24,614 bases of DNA from Bacteroidota bacterium (GTDB lineage: Bacteria > Bacteroidota > Bacteroidia > Flavobacteriales_F > PHOS-HE28). Made by a program: the position numbers and the translations under genes. This document shows, in pieces, positions 1 to 8,068 of the stretch; the first letter of the stretch is position 1; every line of letters starts with the position of its first letter. The stretch spans positions 1 to 24,614 of the forward strand of contig JAEZCB010000102.1 in NCBI GenBank assembly GCA_023412755.1. Direction: 5' to 3'. The notes under the pieces were generated by a model. That model did no database searches, was not told the DNA's origin, and saw nothing but the letters and a program-made list of their open reading frames with translations.

Positions 1-36
1 CCTCATGGCCGGGCTTTCGCTGGGGTCATTATGGGA

Positions 37-2898
37 TCAACGCACGATCTGCAGCGGGCGAATGCCCACCCACTGATCGTTGCTTAGATGCACCAGGTAT
101 TGGCCGCTTTGCAAAGCGCCAAGATCAAGCGTGGTGGTGAAGCCTGTGAAGCCATTCACACGCTCTTCGCGGATCATGCGGCCACTCATATCCATAACAC
201 GGATCCATACCGGCCCCTGCCCGGTCTCGCCGAGTTGTATGGTCAACTGTCCATTCGTAGGATTGGGGAACATGCTGAAGGCACCCACCGCGGTCTCTGA
301 GATGCCCACATCTCCGCAGCCCACGACCCAGCGCAGGTCATAGACAGCTGTTCCATCATCGCAAGAACCGGTGGCAGATGATCTTACCCGCATGGTGAGC
401 AAATGATCCTCGTTATCGGATGCGATGGTGATACCGGACATGTCACCGAAGTTGTTGCCCTGGTAGAGCACCGCATCGGATGGCCCGCCCGTGGCGGAAT
501 TGTACACCACCACATAATCACCGGGAAGCAGGTGGCCCTGCAGGAAGTGGATCACGATCGGCGTCTCAGCATCGGCCTGGTAGGTGTACCAGCGATCCTC
601 ATTGTTCTCGTAGCACAACTCATAGTTGTCTATACCGCAGCTGCGGATGATGCAATCCTCACGCTCGAACACCAGCGGACCACTGTCGTAGGTGCAGTTG
701 GAATTGTCCATGTCCACCACCTGGAAGCTGATCACAGTATCAAGCCCGAAAGGTTCGAAGGTGAATGTGTCCGCACCTGTTGCATTCACGCTTTCACCTG
801 TGGTCATCTCTGTTATCTGCAGTCCCAGATCACCTGCCACACCAGCTACTTCCACCACAGCGGAATAGGTGAGATGCTCACAATCCGGCACCAGCACATA
901 TTCCACCCCCGGAGGCACACAACCCATGCAGCTCACCTCCCACTCCATGGGGTCATAGGTACTGCTGCCATTGCAGTGGATGATGCCGTCGGACTCCAGT
1001 TCCATGTATAGATTCTGGCCGGTGCTCACAACAACCACAGAATAGTAGAAAGTACCCGGCCCATTTATGGCGCTGCCGGGAGGGCCAAGATCCACCGTGG
1101 TGGTCTGATCATGCACGAACAACAGGGGCGAATTGTTGTCCGGACCATCATAGATGCGGATCCTGTCCCAGTTGCTGCTTTCCATGGTGCCCCGGTTGAA
1201 TTGGAGATGTATGGTGCCCGTACCGGGTATGGCATAGGCCCACGCCATATCCTCGTTACCGCCATAGCAATAGGTCTCCACCAAGGGCTCGGTACCGCAC
1301 ACGATCGTGGGGCACAGGGGGTTCACCATCATCGCGGAAGTAACATTGCACAGGTTGTTCTGGTCGTTAACCAGCGTAAGCTGCACTTCCTCTCCGGAGG
1401 TGAATGGACCCACGAGCACATTGCCCGGTGCCGTAGCCGATACTTCCGGAGCTCCGCCCGTATTGGTGATGAGAAGCTCGGGATCACTGCCCAATGAACT
1501 CAGGTTCACATCGATATAGTACTGGAAGTTGTCGCAATCCTGAACTATGGAGAAGCTGGCCACAGGAGGGCTGCAATCCAAACAGGTCACCACCCATTCC
1601 CACTCCCAGGAGGAGTTGCTCGCGCAGCTGATCACACCATCGGAACTCATGGTCATATAGAGGTACCCACTTGTGGATGTGACCGCTACTCCTGTAAGGT
1701 CGATGGTCTGGAAGGAATCGTGGCTCCAAAGGATCGGAGCATTGGCATCCTGTCCATCATAAATGGTCAGTTGATCCCATGTGTTGGATTCGATCATGCC
1801 CGTATTGAACTGCAGGTAGAGGGAACCATCATTGCCGATCAATTGGTAAAGCCATTCCTGGGAATCGTTGTTCCCATAGCAATAGTTCTCTTCAATGTTG
1901 GGTTCGCCGCACACCACATGCAATGGGCAAAGTGTATTCGTGAATGATCCAAGGTCCACCACGCAAAGCCCATCGAACTCATGGAGCACGCTTACCTGCA
2001 CCATCTCACCCAAAGGGAATGGACCCAATGTTGTGATCCCTACACCGAGACCGGATAATGTCTCTGTGCCACCGGATGAGGTGTACTGGATCTGCGCGGT
2101 GGAAGCATCCCCAACGGAAGTGATGTCCACCTCCAGGGAGAACTGTTGCTGATCACAATCGGGCACCACCTCCACCGACGCTTGGGGCATGGCGCAATCC
2201 AGGCATGCCACCTGCCAGGACCATTCGGTCTGCCCACCGCTCTGGCAGCTCACGCTTATATCGGTGGTCAAGGTCATGGTAATGAAGTTGGCACTGCTCA
2301 CAACACTCAAGCCGGTTAGATCGAACTGCGCGAATAATGTGTGCTGAAAGAGGATGGGATAAGTATCGTCCGGCCCATCGTAGATGGTGAGTACATCGAA
2401 TGCACTCGATTCGATCGTGCCGGATTGGAACGTGATCATCAGCGATCCATCACCCAGGCCTTCAAAGCTCCAGCTGGCTACCTCGTTGTTGCCATAACAA
2501 TAATTCATGGTCACCGGTGGTGCACCGCATGCTACCAGTATGGGGCAACCGGCCGCAGGTTCAAGATCCATGAACTGCACGTTGCATGCGGGATCGCCAT
2601 CATGGATCACCTCCACATCCACGATCTCGTCGATGTAGAAAGGTCCCAGCTGGAAGATCCCTGTGGAAACCCCAGGGAAGGATTCTGTGAAGCCGAAATA
2701 GGTGTATTCCACGGTAAGCGATGGCGCATCACCAAGCGACGTGATGTCCAGCATGATGTAGAACTCTCCGATCTGGCAATCCCCCTCGAAGTAATAGTTG
2801 ACCTCCGGTGGCACACAGAGCTGGGCATGGCTTTCCAGCCAAACACCAGAGCCAATGATCAGAAGTCCGGCCAACAGTGAACGTACAAGTCGAAGCAT
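37..2898 (-). CDS. Large T9SS-secreted protein with four CUB-like units
   Basis: Predicted secreted or surface protein of 953 residues. The start at 2898 is chosen because it gives a clean signal peptide (MLRLVRSLLAGLLIIGSGVW, then cleavage near SHAQ). A start 21 codons upstream would put an unlikely hydrophilic extension before it. After the signal come four tandem units, at roughly residues 29-235, 237-442, 443-660 and 661-861. Each pairs a beta module of about 90 residues (beginning near PP/DC) with a CUB-like module of about 110 residues. The CUB-like modules share CYGNNE, IESS..D.LTIYDGPD and SDG-I-C motifs, with conserved cysteines. The fourth is most divergent. The last ~78 residues (from MFPNPTNGQL to the C-terminus) are a type A T9SS sorting domain, which is known to direct outer-membrane passage and removal. 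By family knowledge CUB-like repeats bind carbohydrate or protein; the ligand is unknown. It is divergent from the sensor kinase gene. Confidence 0.85.
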   Translation of the reverse strand: MLRLVRSLLAGLLIIGSGVWLESHAQLCVPPEVNYYFEGDCQIGEFYIMLDITSLGDAPSLTVEYTYFGFTESFPGVSTGIFQLGPFYIDEIVDVEVIHDGDPACNVQFMDLEPAAGCPILVACGAPPVTMNYCYGNNEVASWSFEGLGDGSLMITFQSGTIESSAFDVLTIYDGPDDTYPILFQHTLFAQFDLTGLSVVSSANFITMTLTTDISVSCQSGGQTEWSWQVACLDCAMPQASVEVVPDCDQQQFSLEVDITSVGDASTAQIQYTSSGGTETLSGLGVGITTLGPFPLGEMVQVSVLHEFDGLCVVDLGSFTNTLCPLHVVCGEPNIEENYCYGNNDSQEWLYQLIGNDGSLYLQFNTGMIESNTWDQLTIYDGQDANAPILWSHDSFQTIDLTGVAVTSTSGYLYMTMSSDGVISCASNSSWEWEWVVTCLDCSPPVASFSIVQDCDNFQYYIDVNLSSLGSDPELLITNTGGAPEVSATAPGNVLVGPFTSGEEVQLTLVNDQNNLCNVTSAMMVNPLCPTIVCGTEPLVETYCYGGNEDMAWAYAIPGTGTIHLQFNRGTMESSNWDRIRIYDGPDNNSPLLFVHDQTTTVDLGPPGSAINGPGTFYYSVVVVSTGQNLYMELESDGIIHCNGSSTYDPMEWEVSCMGCVPPGVEYVLVPDCEHLTYSAVVEVAGVAGDLGLQITEMTTGESVNATGADTFTFEPFGLDTVISFQVVDMDNSNCTYDSGPLVFEREDCIIRSCGIDNYELCYENNEDRWYTYQADAETPIVIHFLQGHLLPGDYVVVYNSATGGPSDAVLYQGNNFGDMSGITIASDNEDHLLTMRVRSSATGSCDDGTAVYDLRWVVGCGDVGISETAVGAFSMFPNPTNGQLTIQLGETGQGPVWIRVMDMSGRMIREERVNGFTGFTTTLDLGALQSGQYLVHLSNDQWVGIRPLQIVR

Positions 2899-2927
2899 GC
2901 CGCGTGATTTAAGTTTTGGCGTCGCGG

Positions 2928-2935
2928 CTAAAGTA
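2928..2935 (-). promoter_or_regulatory. Putative -7 element for the CUB-repeat protein
   Basis: The minus strand reads TACTTTAG, one mismatch from the Bacteroidota -7 consensus TAnnTTTG. It lies about 30 nt before the chosen ATG at 2898, a usual leader length. No clear TTTG -33 box is visible; TGTGG lies about 22 nt upstream. Confidence 0.35.
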
Positions 2936-3057
2936 ATTGACGCCGGGCGATCGTGCCACATTTTCCTACCATCGTTCCTAGGACTGCCAACTCAAAAGCC
3001 CCATTCCGCTGCGCGTAACAACCCGGACACTTTCACGTACAAGGGCGGGTGCATCAC

Positions 3058-4929
3058 ATGAAACCATACATTCTATACTTCCTTCTCGTTCTCAACGGAT
3101 TACCTGCGACCTCAGTTGGTTCCGCACATACAGCGGCTGTGGGAAAGTCCCCTTCGGAGTTGCTGCTGATAGCCACCACCTTGTTGGATACCGATCCCAA
3201 CGGTTCTCTCGATCACGCCCAACAGGCCATGGTCATCGCAGAAGGAGCAGGTGATCAACAACTACTCCTGAGAACATTACAGGTCCGAACGCAAGCCTTT
3301 GGGCGTGCCGGCCAGTATGATCGGATGCTGCGATCCGCGTTGCGCAGCATTGAGCTGGCCGCTCCGATCAGCGATGCTTTCACACTTTCCCTCCTGCTCC
3401 AGGACCTGGCCACAGCCTATATGCACACCGGACGCATGGATCAGGCCGTAATGGAAGCGCGCCGAGCGGTGGCCCTACTCCAACCACTCCAGTCGCCTGC
3501 ACCCCTTGCTGAGGCCCGTATCCACCTTGCACGGATCATGGTGGCGGCCGGTCTGCATGCCGATGCACAGACCACGATAGCCACCTTGCATGGATCCTGT
3601 GCCACGCATGGGGACGTACTCAATGCGGCACGTGGGCACCAACTTCTCGCAAGGATCCTGCTGGATCAGAACAAGGCGGCGGATGCGTTCCCCTTCCTGA
3701 CAAAAGCATCGCGTGTATTGGATGAGGAAGGGACCACTGCCGATCGTTTCACGCTGAAAATGGATCACGCCAGAGCATTGCTCGCGATCGGTTCAACAAA
3801 GCAAGCCGAGCTGGCCTTGAAGGATGCCGGTTCGTTGATAACGGACCATGAACACCATGACTGGCGTATGCGTATGCTGCGGATGCGTTACGAGATAACG
3901 CTGGAACAGAAGAACTGGCAATTGGCCTTACACCAACTGCAACGGATCAAGGCCGTGGAGGATTCGTTCAATGTGGCCCGGAACATGACCGATCTTGCCA
4001 ACCTGCAAGTGGTCCATGAACTGGACAAGAAGGAACATGACAATGAGGTGCTGCGGGATCAGAACGCGCAGCAGGAAGAGTTGATCGCTGGACAACAACG
4101 CTCCAACCGCTACCTCATGGCACTGCTCTCCTGCCTGCTCATCCTGGCCGTGGCGCTCTTCATCACCAGCAGGTATGCGTTACGGATGATGCGGCGTTCG
4201 AAGCGCAAGAACGAGGTGATCCGCAGGCAGAATGAGGAGATCAGCGCGAAGGTGCTCGAACTGAAGCGCCAGAACATGCGCCTGGCCGAAAGCATCCTCA
4301 ATGAAGAGGAGAAGGAAATTGTGTTGAAGGAGATCCACCACCGGATCAAGAACAACCTGCAGATCGTGGACAGCCTGCTCAATATGCAGGCCAGTGACCT
4401 CACCGATCCAGGTGCCGTGCGCATCATGAAGGAGGCGCAGGGCCGTATCCGTTCCATGGCCATGGTGCATGAACATATCTACCGGCGCACCACGGAACTG
4501 AGCCCTTCACTGCGGGTCCATCTTGAGACCTTGGGCCGCAGGATCCTTGTAGCGCATGGCGTGCATGACAAGGTTTCCATAACGGTGGATACCAACCTAC
4601 CTTCATTCCCTCTGGAAACCTTGCTTCCACTGAGCCTGTTGGTGAATGAACTGATCACCAACTCCATAAAGCACGCGTTTAAAGACCAGGATGCCGGACA
4701 CGTGCGCCTTGGTGTGAAGGCTCTGGATGCCGGCTACGAGTTACAATACACGGACAATGCATTGGGTGTTGAGAAGATCCTGTGCGGGAATACGGCCTCC
4801 TTCGGCCATGAATTGATACAGACACTTGCGCAGCAACTCAATGGCACCCTGCGGATGGAACACAATGGCCACACCATGTTGGTGCTGGAATTCATCCCGG
4901 ACAAACAGGTATTGCGCCAGGCGATCTAA
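3058..4929 (+). CDS. TPR-containing sensor histidine kinase (HisKA_2 type)
   Basis: Membrane sensor kinase of 623 residues. The ATG at 3058 is preferred to a GTG at 3049 because it begins directly with a signal-like hydrophobic stretch (KPYILYFLLVLNGL). Residues ~30-305 form a helical, TPR-like region (for example LATAYMHTGRMDQAVMEARR) predicted to lie outside the inner membrane. A coiled coil follows (~310-350), then a membrane segment (~352-372) and a second coiled coil (~375-420). The dimerisation/phosphoacceptor box is KEIHHRIKNNLQIV, with the likely phospho-His at 428. The ATPase N-box is NELITNSIKHAF (~530-541). The G1 box reads DNALG rather than DNGxG, while the later SFGHELIQTL segment is conserved. 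Family knowledge says such kinases pass phosphate to a response regulator, but none is adjacent, so it is an orphan here. The signal sensed is unknown. Confidence 0.88.
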   Translation: MKPYILYFLLVLNGLPATSVGSAHTAAVGKSPSELLLIATTLLDTDPNGSLDHAQQAMVIAEGAGDQQLLLRTLQVRTQAFGRAGQYDRMLRSALRSIELAAPISDAFTLSLLLQDLATAYMHTGRMDQAVMEARRAVALLQPLQSPAPLAEARIHLARIMVAAGLHADAQTTIATLHGSCATHGDVLNAARGHQLLARILLDQNKAADAFPFLTKASRVLDEEGTTADRFTLKMDHARALLAIGSTKQAELALKDAGSLITDHEHHDWRMRMLRMRYEITLEQKNWQLALHQLQRIKAVEDSFNVARNMTDLANLQVVHELDKKEHDNEVLRDQNAQQEELIAGQQRSNRYLMALLSCLLILAVALFITSRYALRMMRRSKRKNEVIRRQNEEISAKVLELKRQNMRLAESILNEEEKEIVLKEIHHRIKNNLQIVDSLLNMQASDLTDPGAVRIMKEAQGRIRSMAMVHEHIYRRTTELSPSLRVHLETLGRRILVAHGVHDKVSITVDTNLPSFPLETLLPLSLLVNELITNSIKHAFKDQDAGHVRLGVKALDAGYELQYTDNALGVEKILCGNTASFGHELIQTLAQQLNGTLRMEHNGHTMLVLEFIPDKQVLRQAI

Positions 4930-4950
4930 GGCCGTCCACGCGGAGGATCC

Positions 4951-4958
4951 TAACTTCG
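4951..4958 (+). promoter_or_regulatory. Putative -7 element for the DEAD-box helicase
   Basis: TAACTTCG lies 39 nt before the chosen ATG at 4998 and differs from TAnnTTTG at one base. The same octamer lies ahead of the lemA operon. No good -33 TTTG is visible, so this is tentative. Confidence 0.3.
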
Positions 4959-4997
4959 GCCCCGCACCGTAAGGAACAATACCAAGGTGCCGTGCCA

Positions 4998-6245
4998 ATG
5001 GATTTTAGAACGCTGGGGTTGAGCGAGGACCTGCTGGATGGCCTTGATGCCATGAACATCAAGGTACCCACCCCGATACAACAGCAGGCCATTCCCGTGG
5101 CCTTGGAAGGCAGGGATCTTATAGCCTGCGCACAGACCGGAACCGGAAAAACGGCCGCCTTTCTGCTGCCGATGATCGACATCATAACCGGGTACAAGCC
5201 ACGGGAACCGAATTCCATTCGCGCGCTGATCGTTGTACCCACACGCGAATTGGCCCTACAGATAGACCAGCAGTTGCAGGCCGTGGCTTATTTCACACCG
5301 ATCACTTCAGTGGCCGTGTATGGCGGCAGTGATGCGTCCTCATTCGATCAACAAAAGCAGGCCCTTACCGGCGGTGTGGAAGTGGTGATCGCCACCCCCG
5401 GCAAACTCATGAGCCATCTCAACCTGGGCTATGTTCCCTTGAAGGGTCTGGAATTCCTTGTGCTCGATGAAGCGGACCGCATGATGGACATGGGCTTCAT
5501 CGATGATATCAAACGGATCATCTCTTTCCTGCCGAAGGAGCGGCAAACCTTGCTCTTCAGTGCCACCATGCCGCCGCAGATCCGCCAGCTTACCAAGGAG
5601 ATATTGTACGAACCGGCGGAGATCACCATTGCGCTGAGCAAGCCCGCGGAGGGCGTGGAGCAGCAGGCCTATGTCGTGTTCGACATGCAGAAAGCGGAAA
5701 TGCTCGAGCATGTACTACGCACCGATCCCGCTACCAGCATAGTGATCTTCGCAGGTCGCAAAGTGGAAGTGCGGAACCTTACGCGCCACCTGCAGAAAAA
5801 AGGCTTCCAGGCGCGCGGCATGCACAGCGATCTGGAACAGAGCGAAAGGGAGGAAGTGATGCTCTCCTTCCGCAACCGGAGACTGCGGGTGCTGGTGGCC
5901 ACCGATGTGGTGAGCAGGGGCATAGACATAGATGATATCGACCTGGTGATCAACTACGATGTGCCGCGCGACCCGGAGGACTATGTGCACCGTGTGGGAC
6001 GCACCGCACGTGCGCAACGCAAAGGCAAGGCGATCACCTTCGTGAATGAGAAGCAGATGCGCGAATTCGGGCGCATAGAGACCCTCATTGGTTATGAGGT
6101 GAAGAAGATGCCGCTGCCGGAAGGTGCGCCAAAGGGTCCGGAATACATACCTCCCGGAGCCGGAGGCCACAATAACAAACGCCGCCCGTTCAAGGGGCGG
6201 CGCTCCGGAAAAAGTGGTCCAAGACTTAGCGGCCCGAAGAGCTGA
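4998..6245 (+). CDS. DEAD-box ATP-dependent RNA helicase (RhlE-like)
   Basis: RNA helicase of 415 residues that unwinds short RNA duplexes using ATP, acting in the cytoplasm in ribosome assembly or RNA turnover (family knowledge). The ATG at 4998 is chosen over a GTG two codons upstream. All core motifs are present: Q motif (F-x-LGLSEDLL...PTPIQQQAIP), motif I AQTGTGKT (45-52), Ia PTRELA (81-86), GG, Ib TPGKL, II DEAD (157-160), III SAT (188-190), then IV-V in the second RecA domain (TDVVSRGIDI) and VI HRVGRTAR (331-338). The short tail after ~385 is basic and Gly-rich (NNKRRPFKGRRSGKSG), as in RhlE-type helicases, and probably binds RNA. The last 20 bases overlap the 3' end of the convergent cyclophilin gene. 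Confidence 0.93.
   Translation: MDFRTLGLSEDLLDGLDAMNIKVPTPIQQQAIPVALEGRDLIACAQTGTGKTAAFLLPMIDIITGYKPREPNSIRALIVVPTRELALQIDQQLQAVAYFTPITSVAVYGGSDASSFDQQKQALTGGVEVVIATPGKLMSHLNLGYVPLKGLEFLVLDEADRMMDMGFIDDIKRIISFLPKERQTLLFSATMPPQIRQLTKEILYEPAEITIALSKPAEGVEQQAYVVFDMQKAEMLEHVLRTDPATSIVIFAGRKVEVRNLTRHLQKKGFQARGMHSDLEQSEREEVMLSFRNRRLRVLVATDVVSRGIDIDDIDLVINYDVPRDPEDYVHRVGRTARAQRKGKAITFVNEKQMREFGRIETLIGYEVKKMPLPEGAPKGPEYIPPGAGGHNNKRRPFKGRRSGKSGPRLSGPKS
6170..6202 (-). terminator. Rho-independent-type terminator of the cyclophilin gene, inside the helicase ORF
   Basis: Read on the minus strand, an 8-bp perfect stem CGCCGCCC/GGGCGGCG with a 7-nt loop (6180-6202) is followed by the T-rich run TTTGTTATTG (6179-6170). 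It begins 23 nt after the cyclophilin stop codon at 6226. The hairpin lies wholly within the coding sequence for the basic tail of the opposing helicase. The T-tract is interrupted, so strength is uncertain. Confidence 0.55.
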
Positions 6246-6909
6246 ATTTGTCCTTGTGCTGATCCAGCACTTTCATGGCATCCCACTCCTTGGCGGCCTT
6301 GCCGACGCGCTCGATCCGCACGGTCTCCATCACATCGTTCTGCTGGATGGCATCGACCACATCCTGGCCTTCGGTGACATAGCCGAAAACGGCGTGGCGG
6401 CCGTCCAACCACGGCGTGTCCTTGTGCGTGATGAAGAACTGGCTGCCATTGGTGGCGGGTCCCGCATTGGCCATGCTCAAGGTGCCGGGCCGATCGTGTT
6501 TGAGGTCCGGGTGGATCTCATCGGTGAATTTGTAGCCTGGGCCGCTGGTGCCAGTGCCTGTTGGATCCCCACCCTGGATCATGAAGTCGGGGATCACGCG
6601 GTGGAACTTGATCCCATCGAAATAAGGTGTGCCTTCGGGTTTCGCTGAATTCTTCACCTTGCCTTCCGCCAGCCCCACAAAATTGGCCACTGTCATCGGT
6701 GCTTTCTCGTGTTCGAGCTTCACGGTGATCATGCCGCGGTTCGTCTTGATCTTGGCATAGATGCCATCGTTGTTGTCCTTCACTTTATTCTGTTCGGTCT
6801 TGGTTCCTGTGGAAGCGGCCACGATGCCTTCCCCCCTATTCTCATTGGAGGTTCCGCAAGCGGTGAGGGCCAGGCCGATGAAGGCCGAGAATGTGATCGG
6901 AAGTATCAT
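6226..6909 (-). CDS. Cyclophilin-type peptidyl-prolyl isomerase, lipoprotein
   Basis: Envelope peptidyl-prolyl cis-trans isomerase of 227 residues. The ATG at 6909 is chosen because it gives a lipoprotein signal (MILPITFSAFIGLALTACGT) with the lipobox LTAC and acylated Cys at 18. A start eight codons upstream would add a His/Gln-rich leader. After a hydrophilic linker, the cyclophilin domain begins near IKTNRGMITVKLE. It carries the active-site blocks FHRVIPDFMIQGGD (catalytic Arg in FHR), GSQFFIT and TPWLDGRHAVFG, so it should be active. Family knowledge: it speeds proline isomerisation of exported proteins, tethered to a membrane. A separate promoter lies upstream, so it need not be cotranscribed with the thioredoxin-fold gene that ends 35 nt before its ATG. 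Its 3' end overlaps the helicase gene. Confidence 0.92.
   Translation of the reverse strand: MILPITFSAFIGLALTACGTSNENRGEGIVAASTGTKTEQNKVKDNNDGIYAKIKTNRGMITVKLEHEKAPMTVANFVGLAEGKVKNSAKPEGTPYFDGIKFHRVIPDFMIQGGDPTGTGTSGPGYKFTDEIHPDLKHDRPGTLSMANAGPATNGSQFFITHKDTPWLDGRHAVFGYVTEGQDVVDAIQQNDVMETVRIERVGKAAKEWDAMKVLDQHKDKFSSSGR
6256..6274 (+). terminator. Weak hairpin after the helicase stop
   Basis: GTGCTG-ATC-CAGCAC forms a 6-bp stem with a 3-nt loop ten bases after the helicase stop, followed by only TTTC. It lies within the convergent cyclophilin ORF. It could end helicase transcripts but lacks a real T-tract. Confidence 0.25.
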
Positions 6910-6930
6910 GTTCTGTTGATGGTGAGGTTG

Positions 6931-6938
6931 CAAAAATA
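6931..6938 (-). promoter_or_regulatory. Putative -7 element for the cyclophilin gene
   Basis: The minus strand reads TATTTTTG, a perfect TAnnTTTG, 21 nt before the chosen ATG at 6909. The -33 region would fall in the 3' end of the upstream gene; a TTG is present but only about 12 nt away. Confidence 0.45.
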
Positions 6939-6944
6939 GACGCT

Positions 6945-7472
6945 CTAATCCAACAGCACATTTTCTATGGCCTCCAGCTTGTCTTCGCTGAATGCTCCCT
7001 GAGTGCGGTGGATCACTCGGCCACTGCGGTCCAGTACAAAAAAGTACGGTATGTCCTTTTCATCCAGATCCAGGATCTCTTTTACCGGCGCCATATCCTC
7101 CTTGGAGAACAGCACGTGTTGCTCGATCTCCGGTGAGGCACTTTTCCTGAATTTCTTCAAAGAAGGCTCATAAGCGGACTTGTTCAACCCAACGAACACG
7201 GGTATGAAATAGATATCGGCATCATACTCACCTGCGAACAGACCATGCTGGGCCACAAAGCGCAGGTAGGCCGGTTCGAGCCACTCTTCCAGATGCGATG
7301 AAGCCTTGGGGCTGTATGCCAGGCCAATGATGGTGTGTTTGCGGGTAAGATCGCGCGGCAGGGTGAGTTCCTGGCCATTGGCCATTTCCCCGGTCATGGT
7401 GGGGAACGTCTTCTGGGAGGCGGCAGGGATCACCAGCGCCATTACCATGATCATGGAGAGTAGGGTCTTCAT
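6945..7472 (-). CDS. Secreted thioredoxin-fold protein without cysteines
   Basis: Exported protein of 175 residues. The ATG at 7472 is chosen because it starts a typical signal peptide (MKTLLSMIMVMALVIPAASQ); nine codons upstream is another possible start. The order of elements fits a TlpA/AhpC-like thioredoxin fold: a target-like segment (GEMANGQELTLP), a strand HTIIGLAYSP followed by a helix where CxxC would sit, a strand IYFIPVFVGL, and a late IPYFFVLDRSGRVIHRTQG with the cis-Pro-like and 'D-x-x-G' features of the family. There is no cysteine anywhere in the protein, so it cannot be a redox enzyme. It may be a binding or assembly protein; some resemblance to ATP10-like assembly factors is possible but unproven. 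The gene lies 47 nt downstream of the acyltransferase gene on the same strand. Confidence 0.72.
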   Translation of the reverse strand: MKTLLSMIMVMALVIPAASQKTFPTMTGEMANGQELTLPRDLTRKHTIIGLAYSPKASSHLEEWLEPAYLRFVAQHGLFAGEYDADIYFIPVFVGLNKSAYEPSLKKFRKSASPEIEQHVLFSKEDMAPVKEILDLDEKDIPYFFVLDRSGRVIHRTQGAFSEDKLEAIENVLLD

Positions 7473-7519
7473 TTCAACAGGTGCGCGAACCATAGGCAAT
7501 AGCCATACCGATCTTGGAT

Positions 7520-8068
7520 CTAGCGGATCCCATCTTCCGGGTTACGGCCCTTATGCGGCCTGAACCAGGCTTTCATCCGTTCTATATCGGCCTCCACATC
7601 ATCCGTCAAGGGGAATACATCGCTGAGTACCGCTTTTTTCGCCGGATAATCGAACGTACCCAGGATAACCGGTACGCCTGCACCTGTGGCTATACGGTGG
7701 AAACCGGTCTTCCAATTCGGTTGGTGCCTGCGGGTGCCTTCCGGTGTTATGGCTATCTTATGGATCTCGCCACGCTCGAACATGGCCACCACGGCATCCA
7801 CCATGTTATTGTGTCTGCTCCGATCCACCGGATATCCGCCCAATGCCCTGAAGATCCATCCGAAGGGGCCTTTGAACAGTTTGTCCTTGGCCAGGTACTT
7901 CACATCCCCCATGCCTGCCAGGCTTCGCACACAAAGGCCTACGAAGAAATCCCAGTTGCTGGTGTGCGGGGCCACGACCACGATATACCGTTCCAGGTCT
8001 TTCGGCCTGTGATCTTCGATATGCCAGCCCGCCAGGGTCCTGAAGAAGAAGGAGTAGATCGACCTCAT
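7520..8068 (-). CDS. PlsC-type lysophospholipid acyltransferase family protein
   Basis: Predicted acyltransferase of 182 residues acting at the inner membrane face. The start at 8068 is set by an ATGA overlap with the preceding gene's stop, which implies translational coupling. The catalytic block HTSNWD (His35, Asp40; HxxxxD) and the acceptor-binding block TPEGTRR (~108-114) are both clear. LFKGPFGWIFRALGGYPVDR matches the region between them. The protein is shorter than standard PlsC (about 240) and has no obvious transmembrane helix, only a hydrophobic N-terminal patch (IYSFFFRTLAGW). By family it would transfer a fatty acyl group to a glycerol-phosphate or similar lipid; the exact acceptor cannot be told. 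The partner gene upstream is STAS-like. Confidence 0.85.
   Translation of the reverse strand: MRSIYSFFFRTLAGWHIEDHRPKDLERYIVVVAPHTSNWDFFVGLCVRSLAGMGDVKYLAKDKLFKGPFGWIFRALGGYPVDRSRHNNMVDAVVAMFERGEIHKIAITPEGTRRHQPNWKTGFHRIATGAGVPVILGTFDYPAKKAVLSDVFPLTDDVEADIERMKAWFRPHKGRNPEDGIR

Noticed and set aside
403..1011. Long plus-strand frame inside the CUB-repeat gene
   Set aside because: It is the antisense of repeated CUB-like modules and has His/Val-rich low-information sequence.
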